Part shown: positions 25,613-34,293 of the stretch, in pieces
Layout of the letters: each line of letters opens with the position of its first letter
How positions within the stretch are numbered: the stretch's first letter is position 1
Assembly (NCBI RefSeq): GCF_937926365.1
Contig: NZ_CALAOH010000209.1
Span: 7,101 to 71,100, forward strand
Length of the DNA stretch: 64,000 nt
DNA from: an uncultured Azohydromonas sp.
Lineage (GTDB): Bacteria > Pseudomonadota > Gammaproteobacteria > Burkholderiales > Burkholderiaceae_C
Direction of reading: 5' to 3'
Made by a program: the position numbers and the translations under genes
Notes under the pieces: generated by a model
Seen by the model: only the letters and a program-made list of their open reading frames with translations
What the model was told of the DNA's origin: nothing
Databases searched by the model: none

Positions 25613-27088
25613 ATGCTGCAATCCATCGACGCCCGCACCCACGAAGCCTTCGGCGAGCCGCTGGCCGAAACCACCATCGAAGAGATGAACCAGGCCGTGG
25701 CCGCCGCCGCCGCGGCGGCCGACGGCTGGGCCGCCTCGGACGCCGCCACCCGCGCCGCGCTGCTGCGCGGCCTGGCCGATGCGCTGGAAGGCCGGCGCGA
25801 GGCACTGGTCGAGCTGGCCGACCGCGAGACGGGCCTGGGCCCCGTGCGCCTCAACGGCGAGCTCGACCGCACCGCGTTCCAGCTGCGCGGCTTCGCCAGC
25901 CAGGCGGAAGCCGGCGCGCCCTACACCTTCACCGACGACCCGGCCGTGGCCGGCGCCCCGCCCGCGGGCCGTCCGCGCCTGACGCGCGTGCGCGTACCGG
26001 TGGGGCCGGTGGCGATGTTCTCCGCCAGCAACTTCCCCTTTGCCTTCTCCGTGCTGGGCGGCGACACCGCCTCGGCGCTGGCCGCCGGCTGCCCGGTGGT
26101 GGTGAAGGCGCACCCGGCGCATCCGCAGCTCTCGCGCGAGGTGTTCGAGCTGGCGCGCGGCGTGGTCGCGGCCCAGGGGCTGGACGCCGGCGTGCTGCAG
26201 ATGGTGCAGGGCGGCTCGATCGAGCTGGGCGTGGCGCTGGTGCGGCATCCGCAGATCCAGGCCGTGGCCTTCACCGGCTCCTTCCGCGGCGGCGCGGCGC
26301 TGCAGGCCGAGTGCAACGCGCGGGCGCAGCCGATCCCCTTCTACGGCGAGCTGGGCTCGATCAACCCGGTGGTGGCCCTGCCCTCGGCGCTGGCGGACAA
26401 GGGCGCGGAGCTGGCCAAGACGCTGGCGGGCTCGATCGCCATGGGCTGCGGCCAGTTCTGCACCAGCCCGGGCGTGATCGTGGTGCAGCAGGACGCCGCC
26501 TCGCAGGGCTTCGTGAAAGCCTTTGCCGAAGCGCTGGCGGCGCAGACGCCGCACGCGATGCTCACGCCCGGCATGCGCAAGGCCTTCGACGCCGGCGTGG
26601 CGCGGCTGGCGAGCCACGAGGGCGTGAAAACGCTGGTGGCGGTGGACCACGCCTCCACGACCATCGCCCCGACGCCGCTGCTGGTGGAGACGAGCGCCGA
26701 GACCTTCATCGGCAACCACGCGCTGCGCGAGGAGGTGTTCGGCCCGGCCGCGGTGGTGGTGCAGGTGCGCTCGGCCGACGAGGCGGTGCAGGTGCTCAAG
26801 GCCGTGGGCGGCAGCTTGACGGTGACGGTATGGGGCGCGGAGAGCGCCGGCGAGGAGGCGCAGCGCATCGTGCGCGCGGCGATGCAGGTGGCGGGCCGGG
26901 TGCTGTTCTCCGGCGTGCCCACGGGCGTGGCGGTGACGGCGGCGCAGCACCACGGCGGCCCGTGGCCGGCATCGACGCAGCCCTTCACCACCTCGGTGGG
27001 CTACGCCGCACTGGACCGCTTCCTGCGCCCGGTGGCGCTGCAGGACGCGCCGGAGTGGCTGCTGGAGCGGGAGGGGCGGATTTGCTGA
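25613..27088 (+). CDS. NADP-type aldehyde dehydrogenase, 2-oxoglutarate semialdehyde dehydrogenase subfamily
   Basis: 491 residues. The cofactor and catalytic regions of the aldehyde dehydrogenase family are seen: VAMFSASNFPFAFSVLGGDTASALAAGCPVVVKAHPAHP, the Glu-containing IPFYGELGSINPVV, and the nucleophile Cys in GCGQFCTSPGV. The closest subgroup is 2,5-dioxovalerate (alpha-ketoglutaric semialdehyde) dehydrogenase, which ends sugar acid and hydroxyproline degradation by forming 2-oxoglutarate. AAGGAG precedes ATG 25613, and the frame before it is not credible. No sugar acid dehydratase gene is next to it, so the pathway is dispersed or this enzyme has another aldehyde substrate. Confidence 0.88.
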   Translation: MLQSIDARTHEAFGEPLAETTIEEMNQAVAAAAAAADGWAASDAATRAALLRGLADALEGRREALVELADRETGLGPVRLNGELDRTAFQLRGFASQAEAGAPYTFTDDPAVAGAPPAGRPRLTRVRVPVGPVAMFSASNFPFAFSVLGGDTASALAAGCPVVVKAHPAHPQLSREVFELARGVVAAQGLDAGVLQMVQGGSIELGVALVRHPQIQAVAFTGSFRGGAALQAECNARAQPIPFYGELGSINPVVALPSALADKGAELAKTLAGSIAMGCGQFCTSPGVIVVQQDAASQGFVKAFAEALAAQTPHAMLTPGMRKAFDAGVARLASHEGVKTLVAVDHASTTIAPTPLLVETSAETFIGNHALREEVFGPAAVVVQVRSADEAVQVLKAVGGSLTVTVWGAESAGEEAQRIVRAAMQVAGRVLFSGVPTGVAVTAAQHHGGPWPASTQPFTTSVGYAALDRFLRPVALQDAPEWLLEREGRIC

Positions 27089-27348
27089 GCTGAGCGGCGG
27101 CCGGGGCGCATCCCGCGGGCTGCCGCGGTGCCGGCTATCCCGGCGAAGGCCGGGGGCTATGCCGGCAGCGCGTCATCCGCCACCTGGACCACCGCCACAT
27201 CTACTCATGAAATCCTCTTGATCAGTGCCAGCACACGCCGGCGGCTTGACGCCGGGGCACGCGAGTGTCGGTGCGTTGCGATGGCGGCGACATCCTTCCG
27301 GTGGCCAGGTGGCGGCGGCAGGAAGAAGGATGAGGAGCCCCGCGCAGC

Positions 27349-27978
27349 TCAGCCCCCCAGCCGCCGCACGAAGTCGTCGATGCTGTTGTTCAGATCGTCC
27401 TCGCCCAGCAACTGCCCTTGCGGCGTGAAGCGGTCCACCACCTCGGGCAGCAATTCGGACAGGCCCAGCCGCGCCTCGTCCTCGCTCACGCCCGCCTCGC
27501 TGGCGATCTCGGCCAGCTGCTGCTGGTCGAACACCTGCGACAGCGCCTCCGGCGGCAGCGGCTCGTTGGCTCCCGTGCCAACCCAGGACTGCACCTGCTG
27601 GCCATAGCCCTGCTGGCTCAACTGGCCCAGCAGCGCAGCCAAGCCGCCCAGGCCCGCCAGTCCACCGAGACCTCCCAGGCCGCCCAGGCCGCCGCCTGAA
27701 GCGCCTCTTCCGGCCAGCCCGCCCAGCAGCTCGCCGAGGCCACCCAAGCCGCCGCCCAGGCCGCCACCCAGGCCGGGCGTCGAACCTCCACGGCGCCGGT
27801 TGGCCAGTAGGTTCAGCACGATGGGCAGCAGCGCCATCAGCACCTGCGTGCTGACGCGTCCGCCCGGGGCCTGCCCCATGGGCACGCCGCCCCCTTGGTT
27901 CCTCCCGCCCGGTCCGCCAAGTCCGCCCAAGCCCCCCTGTCCGGCGAGTCCGCCCAGGATCTGGTCCAGCAAGCCCAT
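27349..27978 (-). CDS. YidB/DUF937 family protein
   Basis: 209 residues. The N-terminus is MGLLDQILGGLAG, the family start, followed by a long glycine-rich middle (GLGGLGGLGG-type repeats, about residues 15-115), and the DUF937 C-terminal region with SWVGTGANEPLPPEALSQVFDQQQLAEIASEAGVSEDEARLGLSELLPEVVDRFTPQGQL, ending in DDLNNSIDDFVRRLGG. Family members are poorly characterised soluble or periplasm-facing proteins. AGGAG (AGGAGCGCAATC) precedes the ATG at 27978. It is alone on this strand. Confidence 0.85.
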   Translation of the reverse strand: MGLLDQILGGLAGQGGLGGLGGPGGRNQGGGVPMGQAPGGRVSTQVLMALLPIVLNLLANRRRGGSTPGLGGGLGGGLGGLGELLGGLAGRGASGGGLGGLGGLGGLAGLGGLAALLGQLSQQGYGQQVQSWVGTGANEPLPPEALSQVFDQQQLAEIASEAGVSEDEARLGLSELLPEVVDRFTPQGQLLGEDDLNNSIDDFVRRLGG

Positions 27979-28292
27979 GATTGCGCTCCTGTGTTGCATT
28001 GATAGAACCCCAACACTAGCACCCCCTGTGCCGCCCGCTCCCAGCGTGCAACGCCGTGCCACCCGCAATTCATGCGCGGCACGAATTTCCAGCGCAAAAA
28101 ATCAGATAAGAAACCCGCTTGATCCCGCTCATACCCGTATGCGAATCCGTTCGTTCGGGAATTCCCCTGGTCTACCTAGCATCACCCCATCCAATTTCCA
28201 GGAGGGGAACAGCCCGGCCGGTTCGGGAACCCAGGAGCTTCCATCATCGAGCTCCCGGGACGAATTTCGAACCCGCCGCGCTGCAAATCGAC
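27979..28292. other. Divergent intergenic region before the sulfur locus
   Basis: 314 bp between the yidB-like gene and the first sulfur gene, A/T-richer than average. It contains a GGGAATTCCC palindrome at 28157-28166 next to GTTCGTTCGG, and a Shine-Dalgarno-like CCAGGAGGGG that lies about 85 bp before the likely start, too far to serve it. The promoter of the sulfur locus is expected here, but no canonical -35/-10 or -24/-12 element was identified. Confidence 0.4.
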
Positions 28293-29519
28293 ATGAGCGA
28301 ACTGACCATAGCCCACCCCAAGGCAAGTGCACGTGAGGAATCATCCCTTGGCGTGCCCGAATTGAAAAACCGCGCCACCGCGCTGCTGCCCGAATTGCGC
28401 CAGGGGGCGGAAGAAAGGGAGTTGCGGCGCCAGCTGCCGCATGAGCAGATTCGCCGCATCGGCAGCGAGCGGCTGCTGACCTGGCGCATTCCCAGGACTT
28501 ACGGTGGCCCGGGCGCGTCGGTGCGCGAGACGGTGCAATTCGTCATCGACGTGGCGGCCGTGGATTCCAACATCGCCCAGGCGCTGCGGCCGAGTTTCCT
28601 GTTTGTCGAGGGCTTGCTGGCGAATGGGGACGAAACGCTGCGCCGGCGCTGGCTGCCGCGCTATTTGCGCGGCGACGTGTTCGGCAATGCCGGCTGGGAA
28701 ATCGGCGGGGCCAATGGCGCCATCAGTGCGCGCATCGTGCGCGACGGCGAGCGTTATCGCGCCACCGGCAGCAAGTACTACAGCACCGGCAGCCTGTATG
28801 CGGACTGGATCAGCGCCGCGGCGCTGGATGAAAACGGGCACGAAGTGAGATTCATGTTGCCCGTGCACCGCAGGGGCCTGGAGTTGATTGACGATTTCGA
28901 CGCCATGGGCCAGCGCCTCACGGCCAGCGGCACCACCCATCTCGTGGACGTGGAGGTATTGCCGGAAGAAATCATCCCCTCGCCGCTGCAACTCGAGGGC
29001 CAGAGCCGGCGCAGCATCGTGACGCCCTTTGCCCAGCTTTTCCTGGCCGCGGTAGAGGCCGGGGTGGCGCGCAATGCGCTGGCGGACGCGGTGAATTTCG
29101 CGCGCCACCATGCGCGGCCCATCAAGCACAGCTCGGCCAGCCGCTCGGTGGACGACCCCTACGTGGAATTCAGCGTGGGCGAGATCTCGGCCCAGGCTTA
29201 TGCGGCCGAAGCCGTGGTATTGCGCGCGGCAGAGCGGATCGACGCGGCCTGGGTCGAAGGGCTGACGGAGGAATCCATCGCCGCCGCGGCCATCGAGGTG
29301 GCACAGGCTCAATATGTGGCCGCCGCCGCGGCACTGAAAGCCGCCGAATTGATATTCGACGTGGGCGGCGCCTCCACCACGGCCCGCAAGCACAACCTCG
29401 ACCGCCATAGGCGCAATGCCCGCACGGTAGCGAACCACAACCCGCGGCAATGGAAAGCCGCCGCCGTGGGCGCGTGGCACCTCAAGGGCACGCCGCCACC
29501 GCTGTCGGGACTGTTCTGA
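28293..29519 (+). CDS. Acyl-CoA dehydrogenase-fold flavin monooxygenase, DszC/SfnB type (copy 1)
   Basis: 408 residues of the acyl-CoA dehydrogenase fold, but with marks of the reduced-flavin-dependent monooxygenase branch (DszC, SfnB): RIPRTYGGPGASVRETVQFVIDVAAVDSNIAQALR near the N-terminus, GNAGWEIGGANGAISARI in the flavin region, GSKYYSTGSLYADWI, and the C-terminal HNLDRHRRNARTVANHNPRQWK, where the catalytic Glu of true dehydrogenases is absent. DszC-type enzymes oxygenate organosulfur or related compounds with FMNH2. ATG 28293 was chosen because it begins the known N-terminal pattern; an in-frame extension upstream is not protein-like. First of six rightward genes. More A/T in third positions than the nor genes. 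Exact substrate unknown. Confidence 0.82.
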   Translation: MSELTIAHPKASAREESSLGVPELKNRATALLPELRQGAEERELRRQLPHEQIRRIGSERLLTWRIPRTYGGPGASVRETVQFVIDVAAVDSNIAQALRPSFLFVEGLLANGDETLRRRWLPRYLRGDVFGNAGWEIGGANGAISARIVRDGERYRATGSKYYSTGSLYADWISAAALDENGHEVRFMLPVHRRGLELIDDFDAMGQRLTASGTTHLVDVEVLPEEIIPSPLQLEGQSRRSIVTPFAQLFLAAVEAGVARNALADAVNFARHHARPIKHSSASRSVDDPYVEFSVGEISAQAYAAEAVVLRAAERIDAAWVEGLTEESIAAAAIEVAQAQYVAAAAALKAAELIFDVGGASTTARKHNLDRHRRNARTVANHNPRQWKAAAVGAWHLKGTPPPLSGLF

Positions 29520-29524
29520 TTTCC

Positions 29525-29562
29525 TGGCGCCACCCCTAGCCGCGCCGCGCGCGGCGGCGCCA
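29525..29562. repeat. Intergenic stem-loop between the two DszC-like genes
   Basis: Outer arms TGGCGCC / GGCGCCA enclose inner arms GCCGCGC / GCGCGGC, giving a stable stem-loop in the 70-bp gap after copy 1. ATCTTTATC follows on the plus strand. It could be a partial terminator that lowers expression of the downstream genes or an mRNA-stabilising element. No ribosome site is evident before the next ATG, 28 bp later. Confidence 0.5.
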
Positions 29563-29589
29563 TCTTTATCTGCTCCGCATCACACCACC

Positions 29590-30873
29590 ATGCCCCACGC
29601 CGACGTGACGCTGCGCCATTCCTCGGACGAGGCCCTTGCCGCCTACGCCGATGAATTGGCCGCGGAAATCGCCAAGACCGCGCGTTTCTATGACGATGCC
29701 GGCGATTTTCCTTCCGAACATTTCGACCTGCTGCGCGATCGCGGCGCCCTGAAACTCACCATTCCCAAGGAATTGGGTGGCCGCGGCTTGTCGCTGTACG
29801 AGTTTCTGCTGTTCCAGGAACGGTTGGCTCAGGGCAGCGCCTCCACCGCGCTGTCGCTGGGCTGGCACCTGATGGCTTTTGCCTACCTGAGTTTCGACCT
29901 GCACTGGCCACGGCCGGCATTCGAAAAACTGTGCCGCGGCGTGGTGCGGGACGGCGACCTGGTCAACATATTGGTCACCGAGCGCGACGCGGGCAACCTG
30001 CTGCGCGGCGGCCAAGCTTCCACCACCGCGCGCCGCACGGCGCAGGGCTATGTGATCAACGGCCGCAAGGCTTTCTGCTCGGCAGCACCCGCACTCAAGC
30101 AAATGATCATTTACGCCTGGGTCGAGGAGGAAGGCCGCATGGCGGAATTCCTGGTGCCTCGCTCGGACCGGGTGCGCGTGATCCGCAACTGGAACAGCCT
30201 GGGCATGCGCAGCACCGGCAGCGACGATATGGAGTTCGACGAGGTGCTGGTACCGCACGAGGCGCGCCTGGGCGACGTGGTGAAAGGGCAGCCCAGCAGT
30301 TTCACCACCGGCAGCCGGGTATTCGGGCTGCAGATCGCGGCGGTGTATCTCGGCATCGCGACATCGGCCCGGAATTTCATCCTCGATTTCGCCAACCGGC
30401 AGCACAGCGCCAGCCTGGGCGGCAGCATCCTGGAGGCGCCGCAGGTGCAGCAGAAGATCGGTGAAATCGAGCTGCTGCTGGCCTCGTCCAAGACCCAGCT
30501 TTACGGGCTGGCCGCGCATTGGGAGCGCCACGACGCGCTGAAACACCGGCTCCACAACGAGGTGTGGGCCACCAAATACACCGTGACCAACAACGCGGTG
30601 CGCGTGGTGGAACTGGCCATGAGCATTGCCGGCGGGCACGGCCTGTCGCGCGATTTGCCGCTGGAGCGGCATTTCCGCGACGTGCTGTGCGGGCTGCACA
30701 ACCCGCCGCAGAACGACATGGTGATTTCCACGCTCGCGCAGTCGGCCGTCCAGGCACAGCGCGGGCGGCGCGAAGCCGGGTATTCGCCACGCCCGGCGGC
30801 AAGCGCGGCCCATTCAACGCCCGCTCCTGAAATTCCCAGGCCGACCCGCGTGGCGGAAGCCGCCGCGCACTGA
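29590..30873 (+). CDS. Acyl-CoA dehydrogenase-fold flavin monooxygenase, DszC/SfnB type (copy 2)
   Basis: 427 residues. Same fold as the preceding gene but diverged: SEHFDLLRDRGALKLTIPKELGGRGLSLYEFLLFQERLAQGSASTALSLGWHLMAF at the N-terminus, GNLLRGGQASTTARRTAQGYVINGRKAFCSAAPALKQMIIYAWVEEE in the flavin domain, and GLSRDLPLERHFRDVLCGLHNPPQNDMVISTLAQ near the end. In this family the usual role is FMNH2-dependent oxygenation of sulfur or nitrogen compounds, with a partner flavin reductase. ATG 29590 follows the stem-loop; no strong Shine-Dalgarno is visible. Second gene of the sulfur locus. Its precise substrate and whether it pairs with copy 1 are unknown. Confidence 0.82.
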   Translation: MPHADVTLRHSSDEALAAYADELAAEIAKTARFYDDAGDFPSEHFDLLRDRGALKLTIPKELGGRGLSLYEFLLFQERLAQGSASTALSLGWHLMAFAYLSFDLHWPRPAFEKLCRGVVRDGDLVNILVTERDAGNLLRGGQASTTARRTAQGYVINGRKAFCSAAPALKQMIIYAWVEEEGRMAEFLVPRSDRVRVIRNWNSLGMRSTGSDDMEFDEVLVPHEARLGDVVKGQPSSFTTGSRVFGLQIAAVYLGIATSARNFILDFANRQHSASLGGSILEAPQVQQKIGEIELLLASSKTQLYGLAAHWERHDALKHRLHNEVWATKYTVTNNAVRVVELAMSIAGGHGLSRDLPLERHFRDVLCGLHNPPQNDMVISTLAQSAVQAQRGRREAGYSPRPAASAAHSTPAPEIPRPTRVAEAAAH

Positions 30874-30907
30874 GTTCCGATTTTTCTTTTCTCACCCACG
30901 GATCGCC

Positions 30908-32266
30908 ATGGCCCGCAAGCACATCGTCCTCAACGCGTTCAATGAAAACTGCGTGGGGCACATCAACCACGGCCTGTGGACGCACCCGCGCGACCGCAGC
31001 ACCGAATACAACACGATCGAGTACTGGACCGACCTGGCCTGCACGCTGGAGCGCGGCCTGTTCGACGGGCTGTTCATTGCCGACATCCTGGGCGTCTACG
31101 ACGTCTACAACGGCGGCCTGGACCTGACGCTGCGCGAGGCGGTGCAATTGCCCATCAACGACCCGACGCTGCTGGTGTCGGCCATGGCGGCAGCCACCAC
31201 GCACCTGGGCTTCGGCGTCACGGTCAACGCGCTGTCGGAACATCCGTACCTGCTGGCGCGGCGCTTCTCCACGCTGGACCACCTCACGCGCGGACGCTTC
31301 GGCTGGAACATCGTCACCGGCTACCTGGACAGCGCGGCACGCGCCATCGGGCTGGACAACCAGCTGCTGCACGACGAGCGCTACGACCGCGCCGACGAGT
31401 GCCTGGAAGTGCTCTACAAGCTGCTGGAAGGCAGTTGGGAGGACGGCGCGGTGCGCCGCGACCGGGAGCACCGCGTCTTCGCCGACCCGGCGCGGGTGCA
31501 CGCGGTGCGGCACCACGGCCGCTTCTATGACGTGGAGGGCGTGCACCTGAGCGAGCCCTCGCCGCAGCGCACGCCGGTGCTGTACCAGGCCGGCACCTCG
31601 GGGCGCGGGCAGCGCTTCGCGGCGCGGCACGCCGAAGCCGTCTTCGTCGGCGGCATCCACAAGCCGGCCGTGCGCGAGACGGTGCAGTCGCTGCGCGCGG
31701 CGGCGGCGCAGGCCGGGCGGCGGCCGGAGGACGTGAAGATCGTGCTGGGCGTGAGCGTGGTGCCCGGCGCCACCGCCGCCGAGGCGCACGACAAGCACGC
31801 GGAGTACGTGCGCTACGCCAACCCCGAGGCGGGCCTGGCGCACTTCGCCTCCAGCGTGGGCGTGGACCTGGCGCGCTACGGGCTGGACGACCCCATCCAG
31901 CTGGACACCACCAATGCCATCCAGTCCGCCGCGAAGGCGATACAGCAGCTCGGCGGCACGCGGCGCAAGCTGCTGGAGCACTTCGAGCTCGGCGGCCGCT
32001 ACCCGGCCATCGTGGGCGACGCCGCGCAGGTGGCCGACGAGCTGCAGGGCTGGGTGGAAGAGACCGGCATCGACGGCTTCAACCTCACCCGCACGGTGGT
32101 GCCCGAGAGCTTCGAGGACTTCGTGGACCTCGTGGTGCCCGAACTGCAGAACCGGGGCCTGCACAAGAGCGCCTACGCCCCGGGCAGCCTGCGCCACAAG
32201 CTCTTCGGCGAGGGCGACCGCCTGCCCGAACGCCACGCCGCGGCGCAGTTCCGGCGGCTGCGCTGA
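30908..32266 (+). CDS. NtaA/SnaA/DszA-family FMN-dependent monooxygenase
   Basis: 452 residues, normal for this group of luciferase-fold (LLM) enzymes. Family marks: MARKHIVLNAFNENCVGHINHGLWTHPRDRSTEYNTIEYWTDLACTLERGLFDGLFIADILG, the FMN region GRFGWNIVTGYLDSAARAIG and the VLYQAGTSGRGQRFAARHAEAVF segment. DszA-type enzymes cleave sulfones; NtaA-type enzymes oxidise aminopolycarboxylates; SnaA-type act on antibiotic intermediates. With two DszC-like genes upstream and a MetQNI-type importer downstream, a role in releasing sulfite from organosulfur compounds is favoured. Needs FMNH2 from a separate reductase not present here. ATG 30908 starts the protein in the family-typical position. Confidence 0.87.
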   Translation: MARKHIVLNAFNENCVGHINHGLWTHPRDRSTEYNTIEYWTDLACTLERGLFDGLFIADILGVYDVYNGGLDLTLREAVQLPINDPTLLVSAMAAATTHLGFGVTVNALSEHPYLLARRFSTLDHLTRGRFGWNIVTGYLDSAARAIGLDNQLLHDERYDRADECLEVLYKLLEGSWEDGAVRRDREHRVFADPARVHAVRHHGRFYDVEGVHLSEPSPQRTPVLYQAGTSGRGQRFAARHAEAVFVGGIHKPAVRETVQSLRAAAAQAGRRPEDVKIVLGVSVVPGATAAEAHDKHAEYVRYANPEAGLAHFASSVGVDLARYGLDDPIQLDTTNAIQSAAKAIQQLGGTRRKLLEHFELGGRYPAIVGDAAQVADELQGWVEETGIDGFNLTRTVVPESFEDFVDLVVPELQNRGLHKSAYAPGSLRHKLFGEGDRLPERHAAAQFRRLR

Positions 32267-32305
32267 GCCCCTTTCCCTCTTCCCACAAGAAACACACCCA
32301 TCACC

Positions 32306-33115
32306 ATGAAACCCACCCGACTGCTCACCACCTTCCTCGCCAGCTTCCTCGTCTGGGGCGCCGCGCAGGCGCAGACGCTCAAGGTCGGCGCCTCGGCCGG
32401 CGTGCACGCCGACACCATGGAGGCCGCCGCGCGCGAGGCGCGCAAGCAGGGCCTGGACGTGAAGGTGATCGAGTTCACCGACTGGACCACGCCCAACACC
32501 GCGCTGCAGGCCGGCGACCTGGACATCAACTACTTCCAGCACCAGGCCTTCCTGGACAACGCCATCAAGGAGCGCGGCTACAAGTTCGCCGTGGCCGGCA
32601 TCGGCGTGCTGCCCAACATCGGCCTGTTCTCCTACCGCATCAAGAAGTTCGAGGAGCTCAAGGACGGCGCCCGGGTGGCCGTCGCCAGCGACCCGGTGAA
32701 CCAGGGGCGCGGCCTGGCGCTGCTGGAGAAGGCCGGCCTCATCAAGCTCAAGGACGGCGTGGGCGTGCGCGGCACGGTCAACGACATCGTGTCCAACCCG
32801 AAGAAGCTCAAGTTCGCCGAGGTGGAAGGCCCGCAGCTCGTGCGCGCCATCGACGACGTGGACCTGGCGCAAGGCATCCCCGCGCACTTCGTCAGCGCCG
32901 GCAAGCCGCAGGTCGCCACCGCCGGGCTGCTCTACACCGGCGTGTCGGACGTCTACTTCGCCATCCGCTTCGTGACCCGGCAGGACAACGTGAACGACCC
33001 GCGCGTCAGGAAGTTCGTGAAGATCTTCCAGGAGTCCAAGGCCGTGCGCGACGAGGTGCATAAGCTCTTCGGCGGCGAGGCCAAGCTCTACTCCCTGCCC
33101 TGGCTGCACCAGTGA
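32306..33115 (+). CDS. MetQ/NlpA-family ABC substrate-binding protein
   Basis: 269 residues. Signal peptide MKPTRLLTTFLASFLVWGAAQAQ, then the NlpA fold beginning TLKVGASAGVHADTMEAAAREARKQGLDVKVIEFTDWTTPNTALQAGDLDINYFQHQAFLDNAIKERGYKFAVAGIGV. Family members bind methionine and related sulfur compounds. There is no Cys after the signal peptide, so unlike classical MetQ it is probably a soluble periplasmic protein rather than a lipoprotein. It precedes the ATPase and permease genes, the stop overlapping the region of the next start by a few bases. Its ligand could be methionine or an organosulfonate/organosulfur compound that feeds the upstream monooxygenases. Confidence 0.87.
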   Translation: MKPTRLLTTFLASFLVWGAAQAQTLKVGASAGVHADTMEAAAREARKQGLDVKVIEFTDWTTPNTALQAGDLDINYFQHQAFLDNAIKERGYKFAVAGIGVLPNIGLFSYRIKKFEELKDGARVAVASDPVNQGRGLALLEKAGLIKLKDGVGVRGTVNDIVSNPKKLKFAEVEGPQLVRAIDDVDLAQGIPAHFVSAGKPQVATAGLLYTGVSDVYFAIRFVTRQDNVNDPRVRKFVKIFQESKAVRDEVHKLFGGEAKLYSLPWLHQ

Positions 33116-33123
33116 GCCGCGCC

Positions 33124-34293
33124 ATGTCAGCCACGCCGTGGGCCATCGCGCCCAGGACTTCCTTCGTGCCGGCGCGGACGCCGGGCCCTCCGGATGCGCC
33201 CTCAACCAGCGCGGACACCCCGGCGGACACGCCGCGGCGCCCGGCAGGCGGCTCGGTGCGCTTCGAGCAGGTGGGCAAGACCTACCGCGCCTGCGCCGGC
33301 CCGGTGCAGGCGCTGGAGGGCATCAGCCTGGACATCCGCGCCGGCAGCATCTTCGGGATCATCGGCCGCAGCGGCGCGGGCAAGTCCAGCCTGCTGCGCA
33401 CCATCAACCGGCTGGAGCGGCCCAGCAGCGGGCGCGTGCTGGTGGACGGGCAGGACCTCGCCACGCTGGACGAGGACGGCCTGGTGCAGCTGCGCCGCCG
33501 GGTCGGGATGATCTTCCAGCATTTCAATCTGCTCTCGGCCAAGACGGTGTTCGAGAACGTCGCGCTGCCGCTGCGCGTGGCCGGGGCCAAGCCGCAAGCC
33601 ATCCGCGAGCGCGTCAGCGAGCTGCTGGCGCTGGTGGGCCTGCAGGGCAAGCATGACGCGTATCCCGGCCGGCTCTCGGGCGGGCAGAAGCAGCGCGTGG
33701 GCATCGCGCGCGCGCTGGTGCACCACCCGGAGATCCTGCTGTGCGACGAGGCCACCTCGGCGCTGGACCCGGAGACCACGCAGTCCATCCTGGCGCTGCT
33801 GCGCGACATCAACCGCCAGCTGGGCCTGACCATCGTGCTGATCACGCACGAGATGGGTGTGATCCGCGAGATCTGCGACGAGGTGCTGGTGCTGGAGAAG
33901 GGCCGCATCGCCGAGACCGGGCCGGTGTGGAAGGTGTTCGGCGCGCCCGCGCACGACGCCACGCGCGCACTGCTGCGTCCGCTGGAACAGTCGCTGCCGC
34001 GGGAGCTGCAGCAGCGGCTGCTGGCGCAACCGCCGGCCGATCGGCCTTCAAGGCGCGTGCTGGAGCTGGTCTACACGGGCGAAGGCGGCATCGAGCCCGA
34101 CCTGGCGCGGCTGGCCGCCGCGCTGGGCGGACCGGTGCAGCTGCTGCACGGCGGCGTGGACCGCATCCAGGGCCACAGCCACGGGCGGCTGGTGATCGCC
34201 GCCGCCAACGCACAACCCCTTGCCGCGGAGCTGGAAGCGCTGCGGCTGTGCCATCACGCCAGGGAGCTGGGCCATGTCGCCGATCATGATTGA
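33124..34293 (+). CDS. metN: MetN-type ABC transporter ATP-binding protein with NIL domain
   Basis: 389 residues from ATG 33124. Walker A is GRSGAGKSSL, the ABC signature LSGGQKQRVGIARAL, Walker B HHPEILLCDEATSALDPETT, and the His of the H loop is in LITHEMGV. A C-terminal NIL domain (about 300-385), found in MetN and used for feedback inhibition by methionine, is present (RVLELVYTGEGGIEPDLARLAAALGGPVQLLHGG). The N-terminus has about 44 residues of Pro/Thr/Ala-rich sequence not seen in ordinary MetN; a GTG at 33256 just before VRFEQVGKTY is an alternative start. The end overlaps the permease start by 20 bp. Confidence 0.9.
   Translation: MSATPWAIAPRTSFVPARTPGPPDAPSTSADTPADTPRRPAGGSVRFEQVGKTYRACAGPVQALEGISLDIRAGSIFGIIGRSGAGKSSLLRTINRLERPSSGRVLVDGQDLATLDEDGLVQLRRRVGMIFQHFNLLSAKTVFENVALPLRVAGAKPQAIRERVSELLALVGLQGKHDAYPGRLSGGQKQRVGIARALVHHPEILLCDEATSALDPETTQSILALLRDINRQLGLTIVLITHEMGVIREICDEVLVLEKGRIAETGPVWKVFGAPAHDATRALLRPLEQSLPRELQQRLLAQPPADRPSRRVLELVYTGEGGIEPDLARLAAALGGPVQLLHGGVDRIQGHSHGRLVIAAANAQPLAAELEALRLCHHARELGHVADHD

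Noticed and set aside
27139..27154. Hairpin CCCGGC-GAAG-GCCGGG after the aldehyde dehydrogenase gene
   Set aside because: Short stem, no T run and no partner signals; too weak to call a terminator, and only 50 bp after the stop codon.
27670..27930. Tandem-looking repeats in the yidB-like gene
   Set aside because: They are the codons of the glycine-rich segment of the protein, not an independent DNA repeat or CRISPR array.
28157..28166. GGGAATTCCC palindrome before the sulfur locus as an operator
   Set aside because: Only 10 bp and different from the 14-bp site at 47786; kept as a note in the intergenic feature, not claimed as a site.
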